A stretch of DNA of 14,833 nt, from assembly GCA_012523535.1 (NCBI GenBank), contig JAAYII010000225.1, positions 1-14,833 of the forward strand. The letters run 5' to 3'. This document shows positions 7,329 through 14,690 of the stretch, in pieces (position 1 is the stretch's first letter; each line of letters opens with the position of its first letter). Both the position numbers and the translations under genes were made by a program. This stretch comes from Peptococcaceae bacterium. GTDB taxonomy: Bacteria; Bacillota; Desulfitobacteriia; Desulfitobacteriales; Syntrophobotulaceae. A model generated the notes under the pieces. The model worked only from the letters and a program-made list of their open reading frames with translations, was not told the DNA's origin and ran no database searches.

Positions 7329-8516
7329 ATGGACTGCCAACAAATAATTGATTTAGGAAAAGAACATGTCATGCATACCTATGCCCGCTTGCCCATGGCC
7401 TTGGTTGAGGGCTCCGGTTCCTGGGTCTGGGACAGCGAGGGGAATAAATATTTGGACTTTGTTACCGGGTTGGCGGTTACTTCCCTGGGGCATTCTCATC
7501 CGGAAATAGTAGCCGTCATTAGGGAGCAAGCAGCCAAAATGCTTCATTCCTCCAATCTATACTGGATACCCAACCAGGTAAAACTTGCCGAGATGCTGAC
7601 AGCCAATTCTTTTGCGGATAAAGCCTTTTTCTGCAATAGTGGGGCTGAAGCCAATGAAGGAGCCATAAAACTGGCTCGTAAATATGCTAAGGAGCATTAC
7701 GGGGCTCATAAATACAAAATTGTCTCTCTAAAAAACTCTTTTCATGGCAGAACCCTTGCCGCTTTAGCTGCAACCGGTCAGCCAAAATACCACAAAGGCT
7801 TTGAACCGTTGCCCCCGGGGTTTGCCTATGTGGAGATGGATAATATAGAAGAACTGAACGCCGTTGTCGATGAGAACACAGCAGCTGTATTTGTGGAACC
7901 CATTCAGGGTGAGGGAGGAGTAAACCCGGTTTCCCCGGAGTTTATGCAAAAAATCAAAGAGCTTTGTGACCGGAATCAAGCTTTGCTGGTCCTGGACGAA
8001 GTACAGTGCGGTTTAGGCAGGACAGGCAGGTTGTTTGCTCACGAATGGTTGGACGTAAAACCGGATATTATGACCTTGGCCAAGGCCTTGGGGAATGGAG
8101 TTCCCATCGGAGCGGTTTTGGCCACGGACAAAGTTGCAGCCAGTTTCCGGCCCGGCGATCATGCCTCCACTTTTGGCGGCAACCATCTCTCCACGGCTGT
8201 AGCTTGTAAAGTGTTGGAGATAATGACCGCGCCTGGTTTCCTCTCTGAAGTGGAGGCGAAAGGAAAGTATTTCCAGAGTAAACTGCAGGATCTGGCCGTA
8301 AAACATGGCTTTGAGGGCCGGGTCCGGGGTTTGGGTTTAATGGTCGGGCTTCCTGTAGGGGAAAAGGGCCCGGATATTGTCAATAATTGCTGTGAACAAG
8401 GCTTGCTTATCAATTGTGTAGGGGGTACTACCCTGCGTTTTCTCCCTCCGCTTACAGTATCAAAGGAAGAAATAGATCAGGCCTTAGAAATTTTGGATAA
8501 GGCTTTTAAGCTTTAA
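7329..8516 (+). CDS. argD: Acetylornithine aminotransferase
   Basis: ArgD is a pyridoxal-phosphate class III aminotransferase that converts N-acetylglutamate semialdehyde to N-acetylornithine with glutamate as donor. From ATG 7329 it has 395 residues, the normal size. Motifs: CNSGAEANEGAIKLARKY (cofactor phosphate binding), SFHGRTLAALAATGQ, VEPIQGEGGV, LVLDEVQCGLGRTG (Asp223 contacts the pyridine nitrogen), TLAKALGNGVPIGA (Lys252 forms the Schiff base), STFGGNHLSTA and LRFLPPL (substrate-carboxylate Arg). AAAGGA at 7313-7318 lies 10 nt before the start. A second candidate start, ATG 7290, has GAGG 5 nt upstream next to the argB stop and would add 13 residues rich in Lys and Arg. An even longer open frame reaching into argB is not used. 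Related enzymes can also act on other omega-amino acids, but the operon supports acetylornithine. Confidence 0.96.
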   Translation: MDCQQIIDLGKEHVMHTYARLPMALVEGSGSWVWDSEGNKYLDFVTGLAVTSLGHSHPEIVAVIREQAAKMLHSSNLYWIPNQVKLAEMLTANSFADKAFFCNSGAEANEGAIKLARKYAKEHYGAHKYKIVSLKNSFHGRTLAALAATGQPKYHKGFEPLPPGFAYVEMDNIEELNAVVDENTAAVFVEPIQGEGGVNPVSPEFMQKIKELCDRNQALLVLDEVQCGLGRTGRLFAHEWLDVKPDIMTLAKALGNGVPIGAVLATDKVAASFRPGDHASTFGGNHLSTAVACKVLEIMTAPGFLSEVEAKGKYFQSKLQDLAVKHGFEGRVRGLGLMVGLPVGEKGPDIVNNCCEQGLLINCVGGTTLRFLPPLTVSKEEIDQALEILDKAFKL

Positions 8517-8562
8517 ACTGGAAAGAAATTGCGTCCTATAATCGGACTTGGGAGGTTATAAT

Positions 8563-9630
8563 TTGAAAGCTGCGTTGGTTCTAGAAACCGGAAAGATATT
8601 TATTGGCGAATCTTTCGGAGCTAAGAAGGAAGTTCGAGGTGAAGTTGTCTTCTATACAGGGATGACCGGTTATCAGGAACTATTAACCGATCCCTCCTCC
8701 TTCGGCCAGATTGTGTGCATGACTTATCCCCTAATCGGCAATTACGGGATTAATCAATATGACAATCAATCCGCTTATATGCAGGTAAGAGGTCTTATTG
8801 TCAAGGAAGCTGCCGAAGGTCCCAATCATTGGCAAATGAAGTGCTTGCTGGCGGAAGAATTGGAGGCGGAAGGAATTCCTGGCATCAAAGGCATTGATAC
8901 CAGGGCTTTAACCAGGCATATCCGGGATTATGGGGCTTTAAAAGGAATGATTACCTGCGATTTGTCCCATTTGGAAGATGCCGTTTCTGAAATTAAAGGA
9001 TGGCAGAATAAAGAGCAGCCTGTAGCGGAAGTAAGTACTCCCCATATTTATTCTTTGTCCCCTTTGGCCCCGGAGGCTAAAGGCAGGTATTTTAAACTTG
9101 TGGTGCTAGATTTCGGAATTAAGAACAATATCCTTAAAGCTTTGCGTTCCAAAGGATTTGAGGTTACCGTGGTTCCCTATCATACATCGGCCCATGTTAT
9201 TCTTTCTCTGGGCCCGGATGCCATATTTCTCTCCAACGGGCCCGGAAACCCCAAAAACTTACCGGAAAGTATTGCTACGATCAAAGAACTCATAGGGCGG
9301 AAACCAATTTTTGGAGTGGGCCTTGGCCATCAATTATTGGCCCTTGCTTTAGGCGGTGATACCTATAAATTAAAATTTGGCCATCGAGGCGGTAATCAGC
9401 CCGTTTTGGATCTTAACTCCTCCAAGGTGATAATAACTTCCCAGAACCACAGCTATGCAGTTGCAGCTGATTCTTTGGAAAAAACGCCTCTCGTTGTCAC
9501 GCACCTTAATGTAAATGATAAAACGGTGGAAGGTATGAGGCATAAAGAACTTCCGGTATTCTCCGTGCAATACCATCCTGAAGACTCTCTATACTTGTTT
9601 GACGATTTTGCCGCCATGATAGACGGTTAA
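8563..9630 (+). CDS. carA: Carbamoyl phosphate synthetase small subunit, glutaminase site lost
   Basis: CarA normally splits glutamine and channels ammonia to CarB. The start is TTG 8563, 7 nt after GGGAGG (8550-8555), giving 355 residues. The N-terminal domain is normal (TGMTGYQELLTDPSSFGQI, GIDTRALTRHI). In the class I amidotransferase domain the nucleophile motif, usually G-[VI]-C-L-G-H-Q, reads FGVGLGHQ: the cysteine equivalent to E. coli Cys269 is Gly253 (GGC, 9319-9321). His338 and Glu340 of the triad remain. Further changes: QNHG is QNHS (Ser297, at a glutamine-contact position), GPGDP is GPGNP (Asn229), and the ASPGPH-like segment after HPE is missing. Hydrolysis of glutamine should therefore be abolished. 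The subunit may persist to stabilise CarB, as the inactive amidotransferase domain does in animal CPS I. The rest of the frame is open and well conserved, which argues against a dead gene. Confidence 0.95.
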   Translation: MKAALVLETGKIFIGESFGAKKEVRGEVVFYTGMTGYQELLTDPSSFGQIVCMTYPLIGNYGINQYDNQSAYMQVRGLIVKEAAEGPNHWQMKCLLAEELEAEGIPGIKGIDTRALTRHIRDYGALKGMITCDLSHLEDAVSEIKGWQNKEQPVAEVSTPHIYSLSPLAPEAKGRYFKLVVLDFGIKNNILKALRSKGFEVTVVPYHTSAHVILSLGPDAIFLSNGPGNPKNLPESIATIKELIGRKPIFGVGLGHQLLALALGGDTYKLKFGHRGGNQPVLDLNSSKVIITSQNHSYAVAADSLEKTPLVVTHLNVNDKTVEGMRHKELPVFSVQYHPEDSLYLFDDFAAMIDG

Positions 9631-9679
9631 AAAGATAACGGACCTTTTAGTTGGAAGCTAATAGTCGGAGGTTAAAAAT

Positions 9680-12600
9680 ATGCCACTAAATCCTGCTTGG
9701 AAAAGAATTATGGTAATCGGTTCGGGCCCGATAGTAATCGGCCAGGCCGCCGAATTTGATTATTCCGGCACTCAAGCCTGCAAAGCGTTAAAAGAGATAG
9801 GGGTGGAGGTAATACTCATAAACAGTAATCCTGCCACCATAATGACTGATGTTCAGATGGCGCATAAGACCTATCTTGAACCCCTTACCGTGGAAAGATT
9901 GGAAAAAATTATTGCCAAGGAACGGCCTGATGCTTTGTTGCCTTCCCTAGGCGGTCAAACCGGGCTTAACCTGGCAATGAGTTTAGAAAAAAACGGAGTA
10001 TTGGAAAAGTATAGAGTGGAACTCATCGGCTGTAATGCCGAGACCATTTATAAGGCGGAAGACCGCGAGGCCTTTAAGCAAACCATGCTGGAAATTGGAG
10101 AACCGGTGGCCAAAAGTACAATTGTGAACACAGTCAGTGAAGGCGAGATTTTTGCGGAAGAGATCGGTTTTCCTCTAATTGTCCGGCCGGCCTATACTCT
10201 TGGTGGAACGGGGGGCGGCATGGCCAATAACTTAAAAGAGTTGAAGGAAATCCTACAGCGGGGCTTGCAATCCAGTCCCATCAGCCAGTGTTTATTGGAA
10301 CGGAGTGTGGCCGGTTGGAAAGAAATCGAATTTGAAGTGATGCGGGATGCAAATGATAACTGCATTGCGGTTTGCAGCATGGAAAATATTGACCCGGTCG
10401 GTATTCATACCGGGGATAGCATTGTTGTTGCCCCGGCGCAAACCTTGACTGGTGTGGAGTATAAAATGCTTAGAGCGGCCGCCTTTAAAATCATTAGAGC
10501 TCTTAAAGTCAACGGAGGCTGCAATATTCAATTTGCCTTAAATCCCCGCAGTAAGGAATATGTAGTGATCGAAGTAAACCCCAGGGTAAGCAGATCCAGC
10601 GCCTTGGCCTCCAAAGCGACAGGTTATCCTATAGCCAAAATGGCAGCCTTATTGGCGGTTGGCTTTACCTTGCCGGAGTTGACCAATCCGGTTACGGGGC
10701 ATACCAGTGCTTGCTTTGAACCAAGCATTGATTATGTGGTCGTTAAATTCCCGCGCTGGCCTTTTGACAAGTTCCCGGCCGCCGACCACAGGCTGGGCAC
10801 TCAAATGAAGGCTACGGGAGAAGTAATGGCTCTGGAACGCAGCTTGGAGGCTGCTTTGCTCAAGGCCGTACGCTCTCTGGAAATAGGAGCGGTCGGTCTG
10901 ACCATAGCCGAAGCCGGCACCTGGACCGATATTCAGATAGAAGACAAACTCCTAAATAATGATTATGAGCGATTCTTTGCCATTGCCGAGGCCTTTCGCA
11001 GGGAGTGGACCATTGCTGAAATTGAGCAGAGCACTAAAATAGACAGGTTCTTTTTATTAAAAATACAAAAATTGGTTGAATTGGAAAAACGGCTTAAAGT
11101 TGAGCCGTTAAGCAGCGAATTGCTTAGAGAAGCCAAAGCTAAAGGATTCTCCGATCTGGCAATTTCCCGCCTGACCAGGATCCCGGAAGAGGAATTGAGA
11201 GAACGCCGGCAACGGGAGGGAATTATGCCGGTCTATAAGACGGTTGATACCTGCGCAGCTGAATTTGTTTCCCCCACTCCTTACTATTATTCCACTTATG
11301 AAGAAGAAGATGAGGTTGAAGTAAAAAGCGGGCCCAAAATCGTTGTTTTGGGATCCGGACCGATCCGCATAGGGCAAGGTATTGAATTTGATTATTGTTC
11401 GGTCCATGCCCTGTGGGCTTTGCAGCAAGCCGGAGTGGAATCGATTATTATCAACAATAATCCTGAGACTGTATCCACAGACTTTGATACAGGCGATAAG
11501 CTCTATTTTGAGCCGCTTACTGTTGAGGATGTACTGCATGTTATTTGGAGGGAAAAGGCGGACGGCGTTTTGGTGCAATTTGGCGGCCAGACGGCCATCA
11601 ACTTGGCGGAACCGCTGAGCAAGGCAGGGGTTAGAATTTTCGGAACTCCATTTGATGCCATTGATATTGCCGAGGACCGGGAGAGATTTGCCGCCGTTCT
11701 TCAGGAAATGGGTATTCCCCAGTCCGAGGGACGAGCTGCCAGCTCCGTTGCGGCTGCAAAACAAATAGCCGAAGAATTGGGTTTTCCTGTTTTAGTGAGA
11801 CCATCCTATGTAATCGGCGGACGGGCCATGCAGGTGGTTTATGATCTTAAAGAACTGGAGAGCTACCTAGGCCAGGCCATTTATCTTTCTCCGGATCACC
11901 CAATTCTGGTTGATAAATATTTGGAAGGCAAAGAGGTGGAAGTGGATGCCGTCTCCGACGGAGAAACCACTGTAATTCCCGGAATTATGGAGCATATTGA
12001 AAGAGCGGGAGTTCATTCGGGAGACAGCTTGGCTGTTTATCCCACCCAAAGCCTGACCTTAAATGAAATCAAACAAATTGAGAATATCACCTGCAAAATA
12101 GCGCGACGCCTTGGTGTTCAAGGTTTGATTAATATCCAGTTTGTAGTGGTTGAGGGCCAAGTATATGTTCTGGAAGTCAACCCACGGGCCAGCCGCACGG
12201 TACCTATTCTTTCCAAGGTTACGGGAATACCGCTGGTCAAGCTGGCTGTTCAGGTCAGCTTGGGTGCCAAACTGCGGGATCTCGGCTACAAAAACGGCCT
12301 GGTACCCGAGGTGCCGTATGTGGCGGTCAAAGCACCTGTTTTTTCCTTTGAAAAGTTGACAAAGGTTGAAACCTCTTTAGGACCGGAAATGAAATCAACC
12401 GGTGAAGTGCTGGGTCTTGATACCAGATTTGCTTTTGCTTTGGCTAAAGCTTTTGCCGGTGCCCAGATAAATTTGGCCGATAGCGGAAATATCCTGGTCT
12501 CGGTAGGCCCCAAAGAAATGCCTGAAGCTATGGCTATTACCAGAGAGTTTGCCAAACTTGGGTTTGTGATTAAGGCTACCGGGGATTCCTGTAAAGCCCT

Positions 12601-12910
12601 TGCCCTATGCGGCATTGAAGCGGATGAGGTAGATGAGGCCAGCGAGGCCTTAAGGGATGCCATTAGAAAAAAAGAGTTTGCCTTTATCCTAAGTACTCCG
12701 GCAAAAGGTCTTCCCAATGAAAGAACCGGTTATCTTTTACGGCGCTTGGCAGCCGAACACCGTGTACCCTGTTTTACTTCCATGGATACTGCCAAAGCGG
12801 TGATCAGAGCCCTTCATGAATTAAAAAAGTCTCCCGGGGCAGAAAACATGACTTTACAGGAGTATTTGGGAAAAGCCAAAGCTTTTGCTTCCGTCAATTG
12901 TCAGGCTTAA
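9680..12910 (+). CDS. carB: Carbamoyl phosphate synthetase large subunit
   Basis: CarB makes carbamoyl phosphate from bicarbonate, ammonia and two ATP in two homologous ATP-grasp halves. The 1076-residue protein is of full length. The first half starts with VIGSGPIVIGQAAEFDYSG and has RPAYTLGGTGGG and EVNPRVSRSSALASKATG. An oligomerisation domain follows (about 400-550). The second half begins near residue 553 with VLGSGPIRIGQGIEFDYCS and contains RPSYVIGGRAMQ and EVNPRASRTVP. The C-terminal MGS-like regulatory domain starts near 935. There the UMP-site signature of E. coli (T-x-x-T, then Lys) reads TGDSC and DEVDEASEAL, without the usual Lys and EGRP, so pyrimidine control is doubtful. GGAGG (9667-9671) lies 8 nt before the ATG, and carA ends 49 nt upstream. 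Because CarA lacks its nucleophile, CarB probably works on free ammonia. Confidence 0.98.
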   Translation: MPLNPAWKRIMVIGSGPIVIGQAAEFDYSGTQACKALKEIGVEVILINSNPATIMTDVQMAHKTYLEPLTVERLEKIIAKERPDALLPSLGGQTGLNLAMSLEKNGVLEKYRVELIGCNAETIYKAEDREAFKQTMLEIGEPVAKSTIVNTVSEGEIFAEEIGFPLIVRPAYTLGGTGGGMANNLKELKEILQRGLQSSPISQCLLERSVAGWKEIEFEVMRDANDNCIAVCSMENIDPVGIHTGDSIVVAPAQTLTGVEYKMLRAAAFKIIRALKVNGGCNIQFALNPRSKEYVVIEVNPRVSRSSALASKATGYPIAKMAALLAVGFTLPELTNPVTGHTSACFEPSIDYVVVKFPRWPFDKFPAADHRLGTQMKATGEVMALERSLEAALLKAVRSLEIGAVGLTIAEAGTWTDIQIEDKLLNNDYERFFAIAEAFRREWTIAEIEQSTKIDRFFLLKIQKLVELEKRLKVEPLSSELLREAKAKGFSDLAISRLTRIPEEELRERRQREGIMPVYKTVDTCAAEFVSPTPYYYSTYEEEDEVEVKSGPKIVVLGSGPIRIGQGIEFDYCSVHALWALQQAGVESIIINNNPETVSTDFDTGDKLYFEPLTVEDVLHVIWREKADGVLVQFGGQTAINLAEPLSKAGVRIFGTPFDAIDIAEDRERFAAVLQEMGIPQSEGRAASSVAAAKQIAEELGFPVLVRPSYVIGGRAMQVVYDLKELESYLGQAIYLSPDHPILVDKYLEGKEVEVDAVSDGETTVIPGIMEHIERAGVHSGDSLAVYPTQSLTLNEIKQIENITCKIARRLGVQGLINIQFVVVEGQVYVLEVNPRASRTVPILSKVTGIPLVKLAVQVSLGAKLRDLGYKNGLVPEVPYVAVKAPVFSFEKLTKVETSLGPEMKSTGEVLGLDTRFAFALAKAFAGAQINLADSGNILVSVGPKEMPEAMAITREFAKLGFVIKATGDSCKALALCGIEADEVDEASEALRDAIRKKEFAFILSTPAKGLPNERTGYLLRRLAAEHRVPCFTSMDTAKAVIRALHELKKSPGAENMTLQEYLGKAKAFASVNCQA

Positions 12911-12950
12911 TTTTAAACTTAAATTATTAGTCAATGATTCCAGCCACTTT

Positions 12951-12985
12951 TAAAGGGACCGTTACAGCGGTCTCCTTGCTTTATA
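12951..12985 (+). terminator. Weak hairpin terminator after carB
   Basis: GGGACCG (12955-12961) pairs with CGGTCTC (12968-12974), including one G-T pair, around the loop TTACAG. The stem can be extended, after a small internal loop, by TAAA/TTTA. The following CTTGCTTTATAT is a poor T-run. It is the best candidate end of the arginine operon transcript, but read-through is possible. Confidence 0.5.
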
Positions 12986-13014
12986 TACAATATACATTAA
13001 AGGAAAATGATGCA

Positions 13015-13041
13015 TTGTTCGGCCTTTTACTGTATTATAAT
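13015..13041 (+). promoter_or_regulatory. Possible promoter of the aminotransferase gene
   Basis: TATAAT at 13036-13041 lies 115 nt before the ATG at 13156. A TTGTTC at 13015-13020 is 15 nt upstream of it, shorter than ideal; with the overlapping TAATAT at 13038 the spacing is 17 nt. No clear ARG box is visible here, so arginine control is not predicted. Confidence 0.35.
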
Positions 13042-13155
13042 ATAAGATTTTATGAAGCAGATAAAACGAGCCATATAACAATGGTTGGCAAACCTTTAAT
13101 TTAGAAAAGTCATTTGCATTTAATTATTACAACGGGGTCGAAAGGATTGGAAAAC

Positions 13156-14355
13156 ATGAAATTCTCCCAAAGAATATTAGGAATTAAGCCGTCTGCAACT
13201 TTAGCGGTTGATGCCAAGGCAAAAGAACTCAGCGCTCAGGGCAAAAATGTCATATCTTTTGGAGCGGGAGAACCGGATTTTAATTCCCCGGCTGCTGCTT
13301 TTGAGTATGCTAAGATAGCTATGGATAAAGGTTACACACATTACACTGCATCCTCAGGTATGCAAGAATTGCGCCAGCAAATCTGCCAATATTATAAACA
13401 GCGGTTTGGTGTGGAATATAAACCAAATCAGGTTGTGGTTTCTAACGGGGCTAAGCCTTGTATATATGAGGCCCTGGCGGCAATTGTAGACCCTGGAGAT
13501 GAAGTAATTTTGATGGCTCCTACTTGGGTTAGTTACATTGAACAGATTCAGCTTTTGGATGGGCAGGTGAAAGTTGTAGATACCCAAGATACCGATTACG
13601 TTCCGGTACTGGATCGAATTGCGCAAGCTATCAACTCCAAGACGACAGCAATTCTTCTTAATTCACCGTCCAATCCAACCGGCGTCGTGCTGGAAGAAGA
13701 TCTAATCAAGGGCATAGCCGAGCTGGTAATCAAAAATGACTTATGGTTAATATGGGATGAAATATATGAAAGGCTAATTTATGGTCAAGCCAGACATATT
13801 AATCCGGTCCAGCTGATACCGGAACTTGCTTCCCGAACTATTATCATAAATGGTGTTAGTAAAGCCTATGCCATGACAGGCTGGCGTATAGGATATTCTA
13901 TTGCACCACCGGAATTGGCCGCTAAAATCGGTGCCTTCCAAAGTCATCTAACCTCCAATCCATGTTCCATAGCTCAGTGGGCGGCTTTAGGAGTAATGAG
14001 AGAAAGCGAGCAGGATGTCATCCGCATGAGGGATATTTTCAAAGACCGGCGGGACTTAATATGTGGTTTGTTAAGTGAGATGCCCTTTATCTCATTTCCC
14101 GAGCCCGACGGTGCATTTTATGTTTTCCCGAGTATTAAGGAATGTATAGGCAAAAGCTTCCAAGGACAAATAATAACTGACGACCAGGTCTTTTGCCGTC
14201 TACTTTTGGAATCGGAAGCAGTGGCCGTGGTTCCCGGAAGTGCTTTTCTGGCTCCCGGTCATGTTCGACTCTCTTATGCTTGTTCTCCCGATTTGATAGA
14301 AGAAGGCATGAGAAGACTAAAAAGATTCCTGGAAAAATTAGAAACGTCGAATTAA
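13156..14355 (+). CDS. Class I aminotransferase, aspartate aminotransferase type
   Basis: This is a pyridoxal-phosphate fold type I enzyme of the AspB/AspC-gamma group, which exchanges amino groups between aspartate and 2-oxoglutarate. The 399-residue protein contains GAGEPDFNSP, GYTHYTASSG, the cofactor-binding VVSNGAKPCIYEAL, LNSPSNPTG, LIWDEIYERLIY, the Schiff-base lysine Lys236 in GVSKAYAMTGWRIGY, and VRLSYACS with the substrate-carboxylate arginine. The start ATG 13156 has AAAGGA 9 nt upstream; a longer open frame from 13114 has no ribosome binding site. A 245-nt gap with a hairpin and a possible promoter separates it from carB, so it is probably its own unit, although aspartate is needed for argininosuccinate and pyrimidine synthesis. 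Substrate choice within this group (aspartate, prephenate and others) cannot be decided from sequence. Confidence 0.92.
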   Translation: MKFSQRILGIKPSATLAVDAKAKELSAQGKNVISFGAGEPDFNSPAAAFEYAKIAMDKGYTHYTASSGMQELRQQICQYYKQRFGVEYKPNQVVVSNGAKPCIYEALAAIVDPGDEVILMAPTWVSYIEQIQLLDGQVKVVDTQDTDYVPVLDRIAQAINSKTTAILLNSPSNPTGVVLEEDLIKGIAELVIKNDLWLIWDEIYERLIYGQARHINPVQLIPELASRTIIINGVSKAYAMTGWRIGYSIAPPELAAKIGAFQSHLTSNPCSIAQWAALGVMRESEQDVIRMRDIFKDRRDLICGLLSEMPFISFPEPDGAFYVFPSIKECIGKSFQGQIITDDQVFCRLLLESEAVAVVPGSAFLAPGHVRLSYACSPDLIEEGMRRLKRFLEKLETSN

Positions 14356-14390
14356 CATAAACCGATAAAAAATAGCATACGGACAGAAAG

Positions 14391-14434
14391 ACTCCTCTTC
14401 CAGCAGTTCTTTGCACTATAGCTGAAAGAGGAGT
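14391..14434 (+). terminator. Hairpin terminator after the aminotransferase gene
   Basis: ACTCCTCTT (14391-14399) pairs perfectly with AAGAGGAGT (14426-14434). After a 2 x 2 mismatch an inner AGC/GCT adds three pairs. The loop is 16 nt. The following ATTTATTAT is only moderately T-rich. It lies 35 nt after the aminotransferase stop. Confidence 0.7.
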
Positions 14435-14690
14435 ATTTATTATAAAGGGGGGAAAAGAATTAATTTGATTTGAAGGAGTTTACTTAATATCCCCTTGGCG
14501 CAATTGGGCCATAATTATCTATATTTTCTTTGGCACAAGGAAAAAGCAGGACATTGTTTTTAGCATGTGGTGGCAAAGTTTTAGAATAGTGGTAATATAC
14601 ATAATATTAAAAATATTCTGATTTTAATAGAGAAACTATGTTTAACAACGGATATAGGGTAATAATTGCAAATTACCGCATTAAATTTCT
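14435..14690. other. AT-rich intergenic stretch between convergent genes
   Basis: No supported gene is seen. The stretch holds a small GGTAAT/ATTACC inverted repeat (14658-14663 with 14672-14677) without a T-run on either strand, and a 19-codon ATG frame at about 14574 without a ribosome binding site. It separates the + strand aminotransferase from the - strand peptidase, so it should contain the 3' ends of both transcripts. Confidence 0.4.

Noticed and set aside
8548..8562. TTG 8548 as the carA start
   Set aside because: It overlaps the GGGAGG ribosome binding site. TTG 8563 lies 7 nt after that site and begins with the family N-terminus KAALVLETG.
11108..11764. Minus-strand 218-codon open frame inside carB
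   Set aside because: It is a shadow of the strongly conserved carB coding sequence, with no domain or start signal.
12980..13020. ARG box upstream of the aminotransferase
   Set aside because: ATACATTA and ATGATGCATT resemble half sites only; the core TGNAT-WWWW-ATNCA is not matched.
12951..13155. T-box or riboswitch leader before the aminotransferase
   Set aside because: The GGGACCG hairpin superficially suggests a T-box end, but there is no AGGGTGGNACCGCG motif, stem I or specifier structure, and the space is short.
14574..14633. Small ATG frame of 19 codons in the right intergenic region
   Set aside because: It has no ribosome binding site and no similarity I can recognise, and it lies in AT-rich sequence between convergent genes.
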